From Trichosporon coremiiforme (lineage: Eukaryota > Basidiomycota > Tremellomycetes > Trichosporonales > Trichosporonaceae), in contig BCJJ01000025.1 in NCBI GenBank assembly GCA_039545355.1, forward strand, positions 55,505 through 119,504: 64,000 nt of DNA, written 5' to 3'. How positions within the stretch are numbered: the first letter of the stretch is position 1; every line of letters begins with the position of its first letter. The notes below the pieces were generated by a model, which was not told the origin of the DNA, searched no databases, and was given only the letters and a program-made list of their open reading frames with translations. This document shows positions 45,019-55,262 of this stretch, piece after piece. The translations under genes were made by a program, and so were the position numbers.

Positions 45019-46249
45019 ATGGGCGACAAAAGCGACAGAGTCCCGCTGGATCAACTGACGATCGTGCGCTGCGACGGCGAGCAGATCAAGCAGACGCTGC
45101 GCAACCACTGGCCGAAGTGGGGCCAGCCCCGCGGGTTCAGTATCGAGGCGTACCTCGCCCGTGGTGAGCGGCTGCGCGCTGACCAGTCTTTCTCCAAGGA
45201 CGACGCGCACGTCACTTGGGGTCTTGTTGACCGGCGGGACCCTTCTACTCTCCTTTCCCACTGCGAGACGTGAGTCCCCTGTTCCCCCTCGTTGGGGCGG
45301 CGAGCAAGCAGCTGCGTACAGGACGTAGCAGCTGACAACCAGGTTCCGTCGCCCGGCGCTCATCCTCCCACCTGGCGAGAAGAGACCCCAGGATTCGACG
45401 ACGTACACGATTGCAGCCGTGTTCTGCCCCGAATCCAACCGCGGCAAGGGGTACGCGAGGCACATGCTGCGGCTCATGCACTACGTTGTCGGTGATCCCA
45501 AAGGTCTCCCTCCCTTCCCGAAGGCATGGGGCGAGCTGCCGTCCGAGCGGCTCAGTGACGCGCGATTCAGTGTGCTCTACTCCGGAATCGGGGACACGTT
45601 CTATCCCTCCTGCCGCGTCGGTGACGGGGAGGGCAGCACGGAAGGCTGGGTCGAGCAGCGCCAGGACACGCGCCTGTGGACGATCCAGCCTGGCGGGGCG
45701 GTTGAGAACAACGGCCTCTGGGAGTGGCTCGGAAGGAAGGACTCCATCAAGCTGGAAGAGGAGCTCAGTGACCGGTTCAGAGAGGACCTGCCCAATCAGG
45801 GCAACCCGCAGAAGACCCGTGTCGCCGTCCTCCCCACCAGCTCGGTCGACTACCAGATCTTCCGCTTCATGGAGATGTTCCCGGACCACCCCAGCCCGCG
45901 GTTCGGGTGCATCTTCCCGCCCGACGAGAACGGGCGCAGGCCGTTCTTCATCTACTCCGCTGTCGGGAAGCATCCCGATGCACCTCAGACACTCGAGATT
46001 ATGCACGCGCAGCAGCCGGTGCCCTGGTCCGCGGTCCGGGCTGCAGCCGTGCACCATGGCGCTGGGAGCGTGAAGATGTGGAGCGACTTCACCGGGTGGG
46101 ATAAGGAGGAGGGAGGGGTTCAGCTTGAGCAGAATGAGGATTGTCCCAGTCTCGCGAGCTATGGGCTTGGAGAGGTCGACTGGCAGTTTAACGATAAGTG
46201 AGTTGCTACTTGTGGCAAGGAGACTGACGGCAGATATGCTTGGAGCTAG
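45019..46249 (+). CDS. LYC1-like GNAT acetyltransferase family protein
   Basis: Exons 45019-45269, 45343-46197 and 46234-46249 encode 373 aa; the introns are 73 and 36 bp. The last 16-nt exon is inferred: without it the protein ends 'NDK', with it 'NDKYAWS', which fits a Tyr/Trp-containing end better. The N-terminal half resembles the N-acetyltransferase core: 'AAVFCPESNRGKGYARHMLR' carries the acetyl-CoA-binding R-G-x-G-x-A. The C-terminal half resembles fungal LYC1-like proteins ('VDYQIFRFMEMF'). LYC1 of Yarrowia is a lysine N6-acetyltransferase in lysine catabolism; I infer similar chemistry but not the substrate. Confidence 0.72.
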
Positions 46250-46645
46250 ATGCCGCGCGAATGCAACCAAAATCAGAAGTGAACAGAGCAGCAATTCGCG
46301 ACACTAATGCCTGCCTACTGAAGACGAAGATCAGCGACGCAGATTCAACTACGCACTCGCCCTATCACCTTTTGACCGAAGCTAACGGCACCACGCGGTC
46401 AACTGGCCGCTCCGGTTGATACCCCCGTCCTTCTCACAGATGAGGACTGGTCGGGCGTTATCAGCTGCCTGGCCGAGAGACGCCCGACCATCGCGACGGC
46501 CACAGCCATTTGCGCCCTCGCGGGCGTGAGAAGCGTCAGGTCTACCAACATCGGAAGAGGGATTCACGTCCAGCCCATCAGCATCTGCTTCGTTCGCCTT
46601 TCCCCAACGGTGTCCCAACGACTTTCACTATCCAGCTTTTTCTTC
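46250..46645. other. intergenic, acetyltransferase to BTB copy
   Basis: 396 bp between plus-strand genes. No coding evidence; probable 3' UTR and promoter. Confidence 0.4.
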
Positions 46646-47360
46646 ATGCCTCATCGCCTGACTCTGTCCGAGATGCTTGCCGACACCCTGGTCGAGCATC
46701 ACAGATGGGACGACGGCGACTTTGAAGTGATCTCGAGCGACAATGTCAAATTCTGCGTTCCGACATACCTGCTGCAAGCGGCCGCGTGGGTCATGTGACT
46801 TCTCTTTCTGCGCTCACGATCAGTTCCGTTTTTCGCGACATGATGGAAGCAGGCAGCGGTGAGGAGCGTATCGAGTTCCCTGAAGAATGCGCTGTCCTGG
46901 AACCCGTGCTGGACACGTTGGCCGAGGACATCTTCGAGTATGGCGCCGATGCGGCCATTGCAACTGAAGCAGAAACTGTCTCCGTTACAAAGTCCTTCCA
47001 GAAGTACGACTGCCGGAGCACGCTGAGACAGGTGGAGCAGTTCGTCAACACACACTGCAAGGGCTTCAAGGAACTGTTCCCTCGCCTCCTGGCGGCCATG
47101 TATCTGGAGCGTCGTCAGACGACCTGTGCGGCTTGTTGATCGAACGCTACCCCAAGGGCTTTGGGTTTCTGAACATCACCAAGAACGAGACCCTTCAATG
47201 CACAGCGTTCACTCTGATCCCGAGCCGTTCCTACCGGGCTCTCACTAAGGCGGATTTGGAGGAGCGTAGTGGGAAACCTGTGGCTATTAGCAAAGACCGA
47301 CCCCGTCGGCGATTCGAGCGCCTCCTTCCTCAAGTGGACCGCTACAACGCATTAGAATAG
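46646..47360 (+). pseudogene. BTB-family gene with a frameshift
   Basis: Exon 1 46646-46785 ('WDDGDFEVISSDNVKFCVP') and exon 2 from 46824 ('SVFRDMMEAGSGEER') are joined by a 38-bp intron at the family position. The frame stays good to 'RLLAAMYLER' at about 47107, then stops at 47137. Homology continues in another frame from 'DDLCGLLIERYPKGFGF' to a stop at 47360. The site is the word CGTCGTCAGACGACC, where a net frame change of one nucleotide is needed. It may be a pseudogene or, less likely, an assembly error. It lies 1 bp from the next BTB copy. Confidence 0.65.
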
Positions 47361-47361
47361 G

Positions 47362-48127
47362 ATGGCGCCCCACGGTCAGACAAGACCATAGCTGGGCCAC
47401 TACTCGAAGTGGACGGACGCCGACTTTGAGCTGGTTACCTGCGACGACGAGGTGTTCAAAGTCCCGACTTACATTCTGCAGGCTTCCTCGTGAGTGCGAG
47501 AGCCAGCGGCAGCTGACATATCAGGACTGTGTTCCGCGACGGAATCGCGGCCGGCAGCGGCAATAAGCGCATCAAGCTCGTCGAGGGCTACGACGTTATT
47601 CGTATCTTCCTGTCTGTGATGCACGGGGGCGTCTTCCCGCCTGCCGACGACGACAACGACGTTGCTCTCATGCACGGCAACCTCGTTGACTTGGTCGGTT
47701 TCGTGCGCAAGTACGACTGCCAGGCAGCCATCGCCCTCCTCGTCCAATACACCCTCACTCGATGCAGCAAGGACCCCGCCGACTTGGTCAAGGACGTGTT
47801 CTCCCGCCTCCTCGTGGCGATGCATCTCAAACGCGACGACCTCATCATCGACCTTTTCGAGTACTACCCCGAAGCTTTCAAGTGGATCTCCCACGGCATT
47901 CGCCGCATTCATGGCGCCCTCCCTACTCCTCCTTCGTCCTCATTCCCAGCGGCTATCTCTGGGCCCTCTCGACCGCCAAAGTCCGGGACACGGCTGTCAT
48001 GTTCAGTGGTTGTGGTTTGGCCGGAGTCGCGGGGTCGCCCAGTGACCGCTTCAAGCATCAATTGATGGAGACCAAGGAACACGAGAAGAATCGGCAGCTG
48101 AAGGCACTCCGCGTTGCGAGCTCTTGA
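47362..48127 (+). pseudogene. second BTB-family gene, stop and frameshift
   Basis: Exon 1 frame from ATG 47362 meets TAG at 47389-47391 before 'WTDADFELVTCDDEVFKVP'. The family intron (47490-47524, 35 bp) then leads to 'TVFRDGIAAGSGNKRIKL'. The frame holds through 'LLVAMHLKRDDLIIDLFEY' to about 47905. Homology then shifts frame to 'FVLIPSGYLWALSTAKV', parallel to 'IPHQYLWALTAAGL' of the intact gene, ending at 48127. One nonsense codon and one frameshift suggest decay. An alternative start downstream of the TAG through an unseen intron would remove only the first defect. Confidence 0.62.
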
Positions 48128-48579
48128 CCGATTCTCGAAGCTGAAAGCCGCACGGGCCGCTCTGCACCGCCCGTTGTGTATACCGTCCGTACGTCTGTGC
48201 TTTACGCTTGATAACATGCATCAGTGTTCACTGTGTATTGCGCATCGATGATTGACCAGTTCCGATGCTTCACGAACACACGTTCGATAAGAGGACTTGA
48301 CCCCGTGACCATTACGCCAAGCCACAGCTTTGATCCGCACAGCCCTGCGGAGGTCAGCGATAAGGGCTTTGTTGCCGACAGCCGGATGCCTGTCCCGCCC
48401 GCTTCTTGCGGTAACTACGGCTCAAGGTGGCGAACAATGCCCCGTTACCGTCTCGCCAGGGCCCCGTGCCGCACCGGGCACACCGGGCACACCGGGCACG
48501 TCGGGTGCTGCGCAGGAATGTGCGCAATACATAAACAACAGGGCGCGGGCATCCCTGCTCTCATTTCCCCACCGCCTAC
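48128..48579. other. intergenic, BTB copy to UBA-like gene
   Basis: 452 bp with no supported gene. It contains three 9-bp CACCGGGCA units (48472-48498), about 80 bp upstream of the next start codon. Confidence 0.45.
48472..48498. repeat. 9-bp tandem repeat, three units (CACCGGGCA)
   Basis: Three perfect head-to-tail copies followed by a diverged CGTCGGGTG unit, in the promoter or 5' UTR of the UBA-like gene. Confidence 0.75.
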
Positions 48580-49415
48580 ATGCAACCACACGAGTATGAC
48601 CTGACGCCTGGTCCCGACCCTCTGTTGTCCCCGAGTGAGTTTCATACATGCACTGTGAAGTGCTGACGACAGCGCGCTCAATCCTCCTGCAGCGCTGGGT
48701 CATCCCGCGCCGGAAGGACATCGCCGCCCTAGTAACCGAGGGCTACACGCGCGAATCGGCACACAACGCGCTGCAGCGCACGCGCAACCTGCACGAGGCA
48801 TCGGCATACCTGCGCGCCCACCTGGCGCGGGAGGTATGGCTCGGCGACTTCCGGTCGTTGCACGGGTACAGGCGCCTCCCATCGGAGCTTGCGCTCACGC
48901 GCTTCCGGGATCCCGACACGGCACTCGCATACCTGAAGCACTGGGAGCATACTGTCTTCCATCCCCTGTGTCCGTTCTGCCACCGGCAGCTCGAAGCTCT
49001 GGGCCCAGTCGGCGAGGAAAGGCGCCAGGCGGTGATTGCGGCCTCGGAGCGTGTCGCGAACCAGCCCGTCGACCACGTGCCTGTCTCCCCGTGGGTTGAT
49101 GGGCAGATCCGGTGGGGCAAGGAGGGCGAGTTTGAGAAGGGACATGTCAGGAGGAGGTTAAGGAGGAACAGGAGGGCAGACTTCACCCGTTGGCTGTATG
49201 CCGACGCGTGTCGCAGGTGTGGGAGGAGGAAGCACACCTGCGCTGCTGCACAGTCTGATCCGTACGGTCCTGGAGGCGGCGGGTCGTATGGCGGAAGCGG
49301 GGGGTGGTGCGACGGAACCGGAGGTTGCAGCGGTGATGGCGGTGGAGGCGGGGGAGGAGACGGCGGAGGAAGTGGAGATGGAGGCGGCGGGGGAGGTGAC
49401 GGCGGAGGCAGTTAA
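48580..49415 (+). CDS. UBA-like domain protein with Cys pairs and Gly-rich tail
   Basis: Exons 48580-48634 and 48673-49415 encode 265 aa; the 38-bp intron (GTGAGT...CTGACGACAG) links 'MQPHEYDLTPG' to the main exon. Residues about 30-65 ('DIAALVTEGYTRESAHNALQ') look like a UBA/UBA-like three-helix bundle, where the 'GYT.e.a..AL' loop binds ubiquitin. Two Cys pairs, 'CPFCHRQL' and 'CRRCGRRKHTC', could form a zinc site. The last 55 residues are Gly/Ser/Asp-rich low complexity. I do not recognise a named family. A ubiquitin-related role is inference. Confidence 0.62.
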
Positions 49416-49842
49416 GGAGGAGGAAAGAAACGTTTCGATTTACGATTAGCAATGACCACAACGACTGTACATCGTTTTCACGACTACAGATGACCTAGGG
49501 AGAGCCATACAAATGCGAGATGAGATAGAAGTTAACGAACGGATAGCAGCAAGCGCAGCGGCAGCAGCCACGGCGATTCCGGGTACGTCGACTCGTTCGT
49601 ACACAGGGCACTAACGTTCCATTTCTTCATGCAGTCGTATGGGTGGTGCGCGTGTGGGTGGCATGCATACTTTAGAAGCCGTAATGACTCGAATCGGGCC
49701 ACAGGCTACGTGCATGCGAAACTTATGCTATGAGTACTAGGGCCGCTTCTGCAAACAGGAGACTTGCTCCGAGACGAGGAGCGACAGTGCCAGACTTGTA
49801 AAGGTCTTGGCCGCCGCCCATGCGCATCGATCCATCGATACA
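49416..49842. other. convergent intergenic region
   Basis: 427 bp between the 3' ends of the UBA-like gene and the Cys-rich GPI gene. Nothing recognised. Confidence 0.4.
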
Positions 49843-50520
49843 CTACCCCAGGAGAGCCAGGGCCACCCCGACGACGAGCAGGGCGGTACCGGGGCGGGAT
49901 GCCGCCGGAGAAGCGCCTGAGCTGCTGTCAGCGGGCGTGGCCCGCTGCCCGCTCTTGTTGCGCGACTGCACGCAAACGGCTTACGTGCCAAAGTCGTCGA
50001 GACAGTGTGTAAACTTGCCAGTGAACTGCGGGTCATTCATGTGCCGATAGCAATCCATGGGCGAACTAGCCTTCTGATCGCCCTTTATAACGCCGCCTTC
50101 CACCATAGTGATAGCTCCGCCTAGCTTGTCACAGCACTGGCCAGTATAGTTGAAGCGCTGTGGGCGACCGACAGACGAGCAGATCGGGACGGACAAGACG
50201 CCGGCCTTGATCAGAGTCAGCCAGGGATAGGTCATCCTCTCGAGCTCGTCCTTGCGCTGCTCGCACGTCACATTCAGATACGTATGGAACGGCACGCAGG
50301 CACTGTTCACTGTTCACTTGCGCTGCGGCCGTGTTCGGCTGCTTCTCGGGCCACAGCTGCAGCGTGCAGTTGTGAAAGTACATGAGGGCGATTATGGTGA
50401 CTTGGGCACTCAAGGAAAGTAAATGGGGACGAGGACGACAACGCCAATTGAGATGAGGTGGAGGAAGAGAGGAACGCACTCATGGATCGTGTCTGCCAAC
50501 GCATGGTCCCGCAATGAGGA
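49843..50520 (-). pseudogene. Cys-rich GPI-type surface protein with a 7-bp duplication frameshift
   Basis: The C-terminal exon 49951-49843 encodes a Ser/Pro stalk and 'ALLVVGVALALLG', a GPI-type tail. A 33-bp intron (GTAAGC...AAGAG) joins it to an exon with regularly placed cysteines ('YLNVTCEQRKDELERM', 'RFNYTGQCCDKLGGAI'). Upstream the frame breaks exactly at a tandem duplication of TGTTCAC (50304-50317); discounting one unit, the frame continues into 'YFHNCTLQLWPEKQPNTA'. The 5' exon and signal peptide are unclear; 50520 is an approximate boundary. If the duplication is real the gene is broken; an unseen splice is the alternative. Confidence 0.5.
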
Positions 50521-51648
50521 AAGGGCAGAGGAAGAGGAAAGTCGGGAATCGCGTCGAGCCCCACTCCCGTTAGCAGTTACTTAGGTGTTATCAAGCAGCT
50601 ATAAATGGTCATGTAAGATACATTATGCATGGCTTTCTCTATCTCAGGTACTCATTTACCATAAGCACCGCGATACCGTTTGCAATGTACACGAGCTCTA
50701 TCACAAGCTCGGTGAGATCCATATCGCTCAGAAGCGCTTTGGACAACTTGAGGAAGGCGTGCGAAACCTCAATAACTGCTGGCGGGAGTGAAGAGGACGG
50801 CGACAGAGTTGGGTGCGTCCGACATTGTGGACGAAGGAGATGGAAGTGAGGATGATGAGGAGGAAGGTTGTGCTTGACTGTGGATGTTGTATATCTGTGA
50901 ATCTGGTGCCCATCCGCAGTGTCCAACGGCCACGACTGCAGGAGCGCAGCAGCCTCGAGGCTCTCACCGCTTCTGCTCCCGCCTCTGGTCGTCTGCAGGC
51001 CGCAGGAGAGACCGTGTGCCGGCCCGGACTGCCCTTCGCACCCACAGTTCACAACCGAACATGAGATCAAAGGACCCACGGCGGAAAGTCGAGAGCCCAG
51101 GCTCGAGGGCGCAAGTACACTAATCCCAAGAGGCGCTAACGGTCCGGCGAGGAAGGAGGCAGGTTCCTGTCAGCGCAACAGAACCGGAGGTAGGAGTCAT
51201 CCGCATGACATCGCAAAAGTAGAGGAGAGAGCCTGTCAAGCTGAGGAGCTTGAGAGGAATTGAGAGCGACTGGCTGCATCACTCTGCAGCTGCCGCTGAA
51301 GTCGAAGAGCAGGATGCCACCAGTCTCGTACCCACCGGTGCGTGCTGAGGGAAGAAGCGCCGTAAGGTCGAAGCAGAAAACCCAGTGAGACCCTGCAGAT
51401 CTGTATGCCGTCAGGGGGATGAGCTGGGTCGCCGACGAGCTGATGGTGAGGAGACAGGAGTCGAAACTTGCAAGGTTGTTTGAGGGGTGAGTCAACCAAA
51501 GGGGGGGGGGGGGGGGGGTGTTGTTGTGTGTGCGCCGTCATTCTTCGACCCTCCACCTTTACCAGGTCGAGATCGGCGCCTAAACACAACAAAGCGTGAA
51601 CGCACCCCGCGATGGCAGTCGGCGACATGTCCACTTTGCATGACATGC
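50521..51648. other. 1.1-kb region without a supported gene
   Basis: Short frames on both strands lack motifs. A minus-strand frame near 51136-51495 has strand-like text ('SHWVFCFDL') but no start or splice support. A poly-G run lies at 51501-51518. Confidence 0.4.
51501..51518 (+). repeat. poly-G run of 18
   Basis: A mononucleotide G tract, flanked by AAA and by TGTTGTTGTGTG, about 130 bp beyond the stop of the first F-box-like gene. Its length may be unreliable in assembly. Confidence 0.85.
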
Positions 51649-53175
51649 TTAGCCCGGTCCTTCCTTGTCATACTCGCTCGGGTCGAGATACTCGAGCAGC
51701 TCGAGCGCTGCAGTTTCCTCTCCAACACGTTCGATGTACCTTTCCTTCGTTAGGAACTCAATGCGGGCAAAGAGGTTGTCGACCTTCTGCTGCAGGCTCA
51801 TCAAAGGCCGTGTGCTGGTGCTCGGAGGGATGACTGGTCCGTCTGGCGTCGATGGGGCACTGCCGTCTCCTGCTCCATCAACATGTGCTCCTTCTTCGGT
51901 CCGCTCAGGATGCTCCAACTCCTCTGACGGTTCCGGTTCGTCCGTTTGCCGTGGTTCGACTTCATCATCTTTCCAGGTCCTTTCCTCGCCCGTGATGGTA
52001 GCGTCAGATTCGGTTGTCGGTTCCGCTTCGCTCTTCACCGCTGCTTGCGCTACACTTGCGCTGACGGTCGCGGCCTCCTCGGCGACCGTAGCAACTGCAT
52101 CCGCGTTCTCAGCTCCAGCCGGCTCTTCCTCTCGAGCCTTCTCCTCTTTGTAGCCATCCTGCCCCTCCTCCGGGTTCTCCTCCCTTGCAAGGCGCATCTG
52201 CTCGCTGGCCTCCTGTGCGAACCGTCGAATCTGGACGGGCATCTCGCTCGTGAGCGGGTCGTCAATGCTATAGTCGACGTCGGCATGAACGACCTGCGCC
52301 GCGTCGGTCCTGAGCAGCTCTCTCAGCCTATCCTCGTATTCGTCACTGACCTCGTCGACGCCAACGAGGGTGAAATTCGGACACGGCGCGCGGAGCATCT
52401 CAAGTATACCTATAGCGAGCACACTCTCGACGCAACCCCCGTCCATCTCGCCCTCCCCCTGCAGAGCTTTGTAGCGGGGAACAATGATGATGACGTCCCT
52501 CACGTGCGAGGGGGGGTCCTCGCACACGGGCCACATAGTCGACGGCGGCGCGTGGTCGCCGCACATGTTCACGACTATCCTGCTGCAGTTTTGAGAGAGC
52601 TTGTGTCGGGAAACTCCCCTCGGAGCGAGACGCCGACCATGCACTTCGTACTGGTAGTCATTCTCCACGTCGGACCCCGGTTCGGAAGAAGACTCGGAGG
52701 GGTGGCGGAAGTACCAGTGCTCGTAGACACCGCTGAGCCCCGAGGGGTTCGTGAAGAGCACAAGGGTTTCGGTCGGGAAGGGGATGTAAGGAGTGACCTG
52801 TTGTTCGGAGTCGGACACCATTCGGAGAACCTTGAGACTGGGGAACAGCAGCGCGAGAGGTCGCAGGTCGAAGGTCGGATGGAAGAAACCGCACACGTCG
52901 ATGACGTTTGTGTTCGCGCAGAGCACGCGCTGCGCGTCCGTGAATGAGTCCGGGTTCAGGCGACGTAGCGCAGCCACGCCATTATGCGGGCCACGGACAG
53001 TTACGACGTTGCCCTGGTCCGGGCTCAGGACGAGATGGCGCATCTGCCGAGAGTCAATGACGGAGCGCAGCCCCCGGTCGAGGGAGCGGATCACGAGCTG
53101 AGCCTCGGGATCAGCCGCCGAGATGATGTCGTCCCATAGCGAGGGAAAGTTGGTGTACGTGAAGCGTACCGGCAT
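51649..53175 (-). CDS. F-box-like family protein, copy 1 (intact)
   Basis: A single exon of 508 aa from ATG 53175; an upstream in-frame ATG (53250) would add 25 residues lacking family similarity. Family features in order: N-terminal F-box-like 'FPSLWDDIISAADP', then 'LDRGLRSVIDSRQMRHLVL'; a leucine-rich middle with 'TPYIPFPTETLVLF'; 'SRIVVNMCG'; 'HVRDVIIIVPRYKAL'; 'VDYSIDDPL'; and a C-terminal 'LQQKVDNLFARIEFLTKERY' helix ending in 'EETAALELLEYL'. Between the last two is a long Glu/Ala/Thr acidic insert found only in this copy. F-box proteins usually link substrates to SCF ubiquitin ligases; here that is inferred from the N-terminal motif only. Confidence 0.78.
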   Translation of the reverse strand: MPVRFTYTNFPSLWDDIISAADPEAQLVIRSLDRGLRSVIDSRQMRHLVLSPDQGNVVTVRGPHNGVAALRRLNPDSFTDAQRVLCANTNVIDVCGFFHPTFDLRPLALLFPSLKVLRMVSDSEQQVTPYIPFPTETLVLFTNPSGLSGVYEHWYFRHPSESSSEPGSDVENDYQYEVHGRRLAPRGVSRHKLSQNCSRIVVNMCGDHAPPSTMWPVCEDPPSHVRDVIIIVPRYKALQGEGEMDGGCVESVLAIGILEMLRAPCPNFTLVGVDEVSDEYEDRLRELLRTDAAQVVHADVDYSIDDPLTSEMPVQIRRFAQEASEQMRLAREENPEEGQDGYKEEKAREEEPAGAENADAVATVAEEAATVSASVAQAAVKSEAEPTTESDATITGEERTWKDDEVEPRQTDEPEPSEELEHPERTEEGAHVDGAGDGSAPSTPDGPVIPPSTSTRPLMSLQQKVDNLFARIEFLTKERYIERVGEETAALELLEYLDPSEYDKEGPG

Positions 53176-53878
53176 CGCCGTTATGGTATCGTTGACATCG
53201 GAGGTCGGGCGATGAAGAGGTGGTAAGAGATGGGGTGAACTCATTTGCACTTTGCGTCATCGACAGGCACGGAAATCGGCGATGTCCGTCATCGACCTCT
53301 TTGAAGTGTTAGGATGGTGAAGAACTCTCTGTGGCAGCTTCATCATGTGCATGACCATGGGCTCAAGGGTGAAGAAGACACGTAGTATTGTACATGGGCG
53401 CCTAGGACGGCTGGTGTTGCTATTCCGGCGGCGTTCTCATCTGGTGCCAGTAGTCCACCTTCTCCTTCCCGTTGTAATAATCTCTTCTGCTTCTCCAGTC
53501 GTACTCGGGGGATGACGGATGGAGTGATGTGAAGAAGAATGAAGAAGAACGCGTCTGGGAAGTGCGGGTTAAGCCAACGCGATGGAACGCGGGGGTATTT
53601 AAACGAGGGCTGGGACCCTCGCTTTACTCCGTTTTACTGTCGTGGTAAAATGAAAGTAAAATGGAGTACAACGGGCGTGAGCCAGGATCAGGGTGGAACA
53701 TGGATCAGGACCGAACGATAAGATGCAAGTGGCCGAACGAACAACGTTGGTCACCGACAGAATCCAAGCCACTTGATCCAGGAGCTGTCACTTCTCCCAC
53801 TTCAACCGAGTAAGCTTTGAGCGTGCATAACAGCCCATGAAAACGCCATTCGAGAGATCACTGATGCTTATGTTTGAC
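53176..53878. other. intergenic between F-box-like copies 1 and 2
   Basis: About 0.7 kb holding the promoter of copy 1 (minus). A TATTTAAA box lies near 53597. No other coding region is supported. Confidence 0.45.
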
Positions 53879-55057
53879 CTACGTGTCCCTATCATAATCT
53901 TCCTCCTGGAAGAACTGCAACGTCTCCAGTCTCGCCACCTCGTCGCCGACATGCTTCCTGTACTCGGCCTGCGTGACGAACTGGACCCTGGCCATGAGCT
54001 CGTCGCACTTCTGGGTGAGGTCCATCAGCTTCGTCGGCACCTCCACCGGCTCCCATTCCAGAATACCTGTCTTGCGCGCCTCGCGGGTTTCGGCAATGGC
54101 ACGGTCTCGCTTATACATTCTGTGGGTATCTGGGCAGTCAATTTCGTAGTCGACGTCGATGAACGACTGCAGCTGCTTCAGCCGCCGCAACTTGGCGCGC
54201 AGCTCCTCGGCGTATCCTGGCCTGCAGACGTCAAAGCCCGCGAGCGTGTACTTGACGTGCTGGACCTCGAGTCGCGCCGAGATGTCGCCCTCGAAGCCGT
54301 CGTCCACAGAAGAGACGGTGCCCGGGTCCTCGAGCGATGTGTTCCGGGGCAGCACGATCACGATCTCCTTCACGGTCGCGGGAATCTTGGTGAAGAGGGG
54401 ATAAATCTCCCTGAAAGACGCGGGAAACCCGCCGTTGTAGTTCAGCACGAGCCGTTCGTACGTCCCGAACAGCGCTTTCCGGTCCACGCCCCGCGGAACG
54501 TGGGGACGTTCGCCGTGGGGCGGTCTGAGATTCTGTGCCTCCCATTCGGGGTCTAGCTTGGTCTCCTTGTTCCACCACCAGTGGTTTCTGTTGGCCCAGA
54601 AACCCTCACGGTGTGCGAAGAGCACGAGTGTCCGCGCCGGCCATGGGACATACGGCGTGGTCGCACCCGGGGCACGCGAGCCGGGGTTGGTATCAGGGCA
54701 GAGTCGGACGACGTCGAGGTCCCGGAATGCCGCTGCGAGCGAGGGCAGGTCGATTGTCGGCGGACAGAAGCCGCGGACGTCCACAATTCGAGTGCAGGCG
54801 AGGAGATCAACGAGCCGCTCGTTCTTCCAAAACTGGGGCTGGTCCACGAACGCCGCGATCTTGCCCTCTGGTCCGGTCACATGCAGAAAGTTGAGCCCTT
54901 CGGGAGTTAGAACGAGGTGCCGCGCCTGAAGCCGGTCGATAACTGTGCGCAGCGTCGTGTCAACACCGCGCAAGGCGTTGTGCGTGCTCCGGTCGGCATA
55001 TGCGATGATCTCGTCCCAGAGATGAGGGAACATCGATGGTGAGAGGATTGTCGCCAT
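53879..55057 (-). CDS. F-box-like family protein, copy 2 (intact)
   Basis: A single exon of 392 aa from ATG 55057 ('MATILSPSMFPHLWDEIIAY'). The frame extends 87 codons upstream, but that part is Arg/Ser-rich and unlike the family. Family blocks: 'LRTVIDRLQARHLVLTPEG', 'ACTRIVDVRGFCPP', 'TPYVPWPARTLVLFAHREG', 'TVKEIVIVLPRNTSL', 'VDYEIDCPD' and the C-terminal 'LTQKCDELMARVQFVTQAEY'. It lacks the acidic insert of copies 1 and 6, so it shows the core length (about 390 aa). It is 821 bp from copy 1 in the same orientation. Confidence 0.78.
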   Translation of the reverse strand: MATILSPSMFPHLWDEIIAYADRSTHNALRGVDTTLRTVIDRLQARHLVLTPEGLNFLHVTGPEGKIAAFVDQPQFWKNERLVDLLACTRIVDVRGFCPPTIDLPSLAAAFRDLDVVRLCPDTNPGSRAPGATTPYVPWPARTLVLFAHREGFWANRNHWWWNKETKLDPEWEAQNLRPPHGERPHVPRGVDRKALFGTYERLVLNYNGGFPASFREIYPLFTKIPATVKEIVIVLPRNTSLEDPGTVSSVDDGFEGDISARLEVQHVKYTLAGFDVCRPGYAEELRAKLRRLKQLQSFIDVDYEIDCPDTHRMYKRDRAIAETREARKTGILEWEPVEVPTKLMDLTQKCDELMARVQFVTQAEYRKHVGDEVARLETLQFFQEEDYDRDT

Positions 55058-55262
55058 GGTGAGTCGTGTTCTGGACTGTGCGGTAAAGTGCGAAAGGAAG
55101 GGTAAACGAAACAACAGCCGAAGTTGACCTGCCTCGAGCACGGGGTCCGAGCGGGACGAACAAGCGGCGCCAGTCCACGGACCTCGACTGAGCAGGCTCC
55201 GCATGCGTTGTGAAGCTGGGTAGCACTCGGTGTGGTGCATTGCATGCATCTCAATAGAGGCA

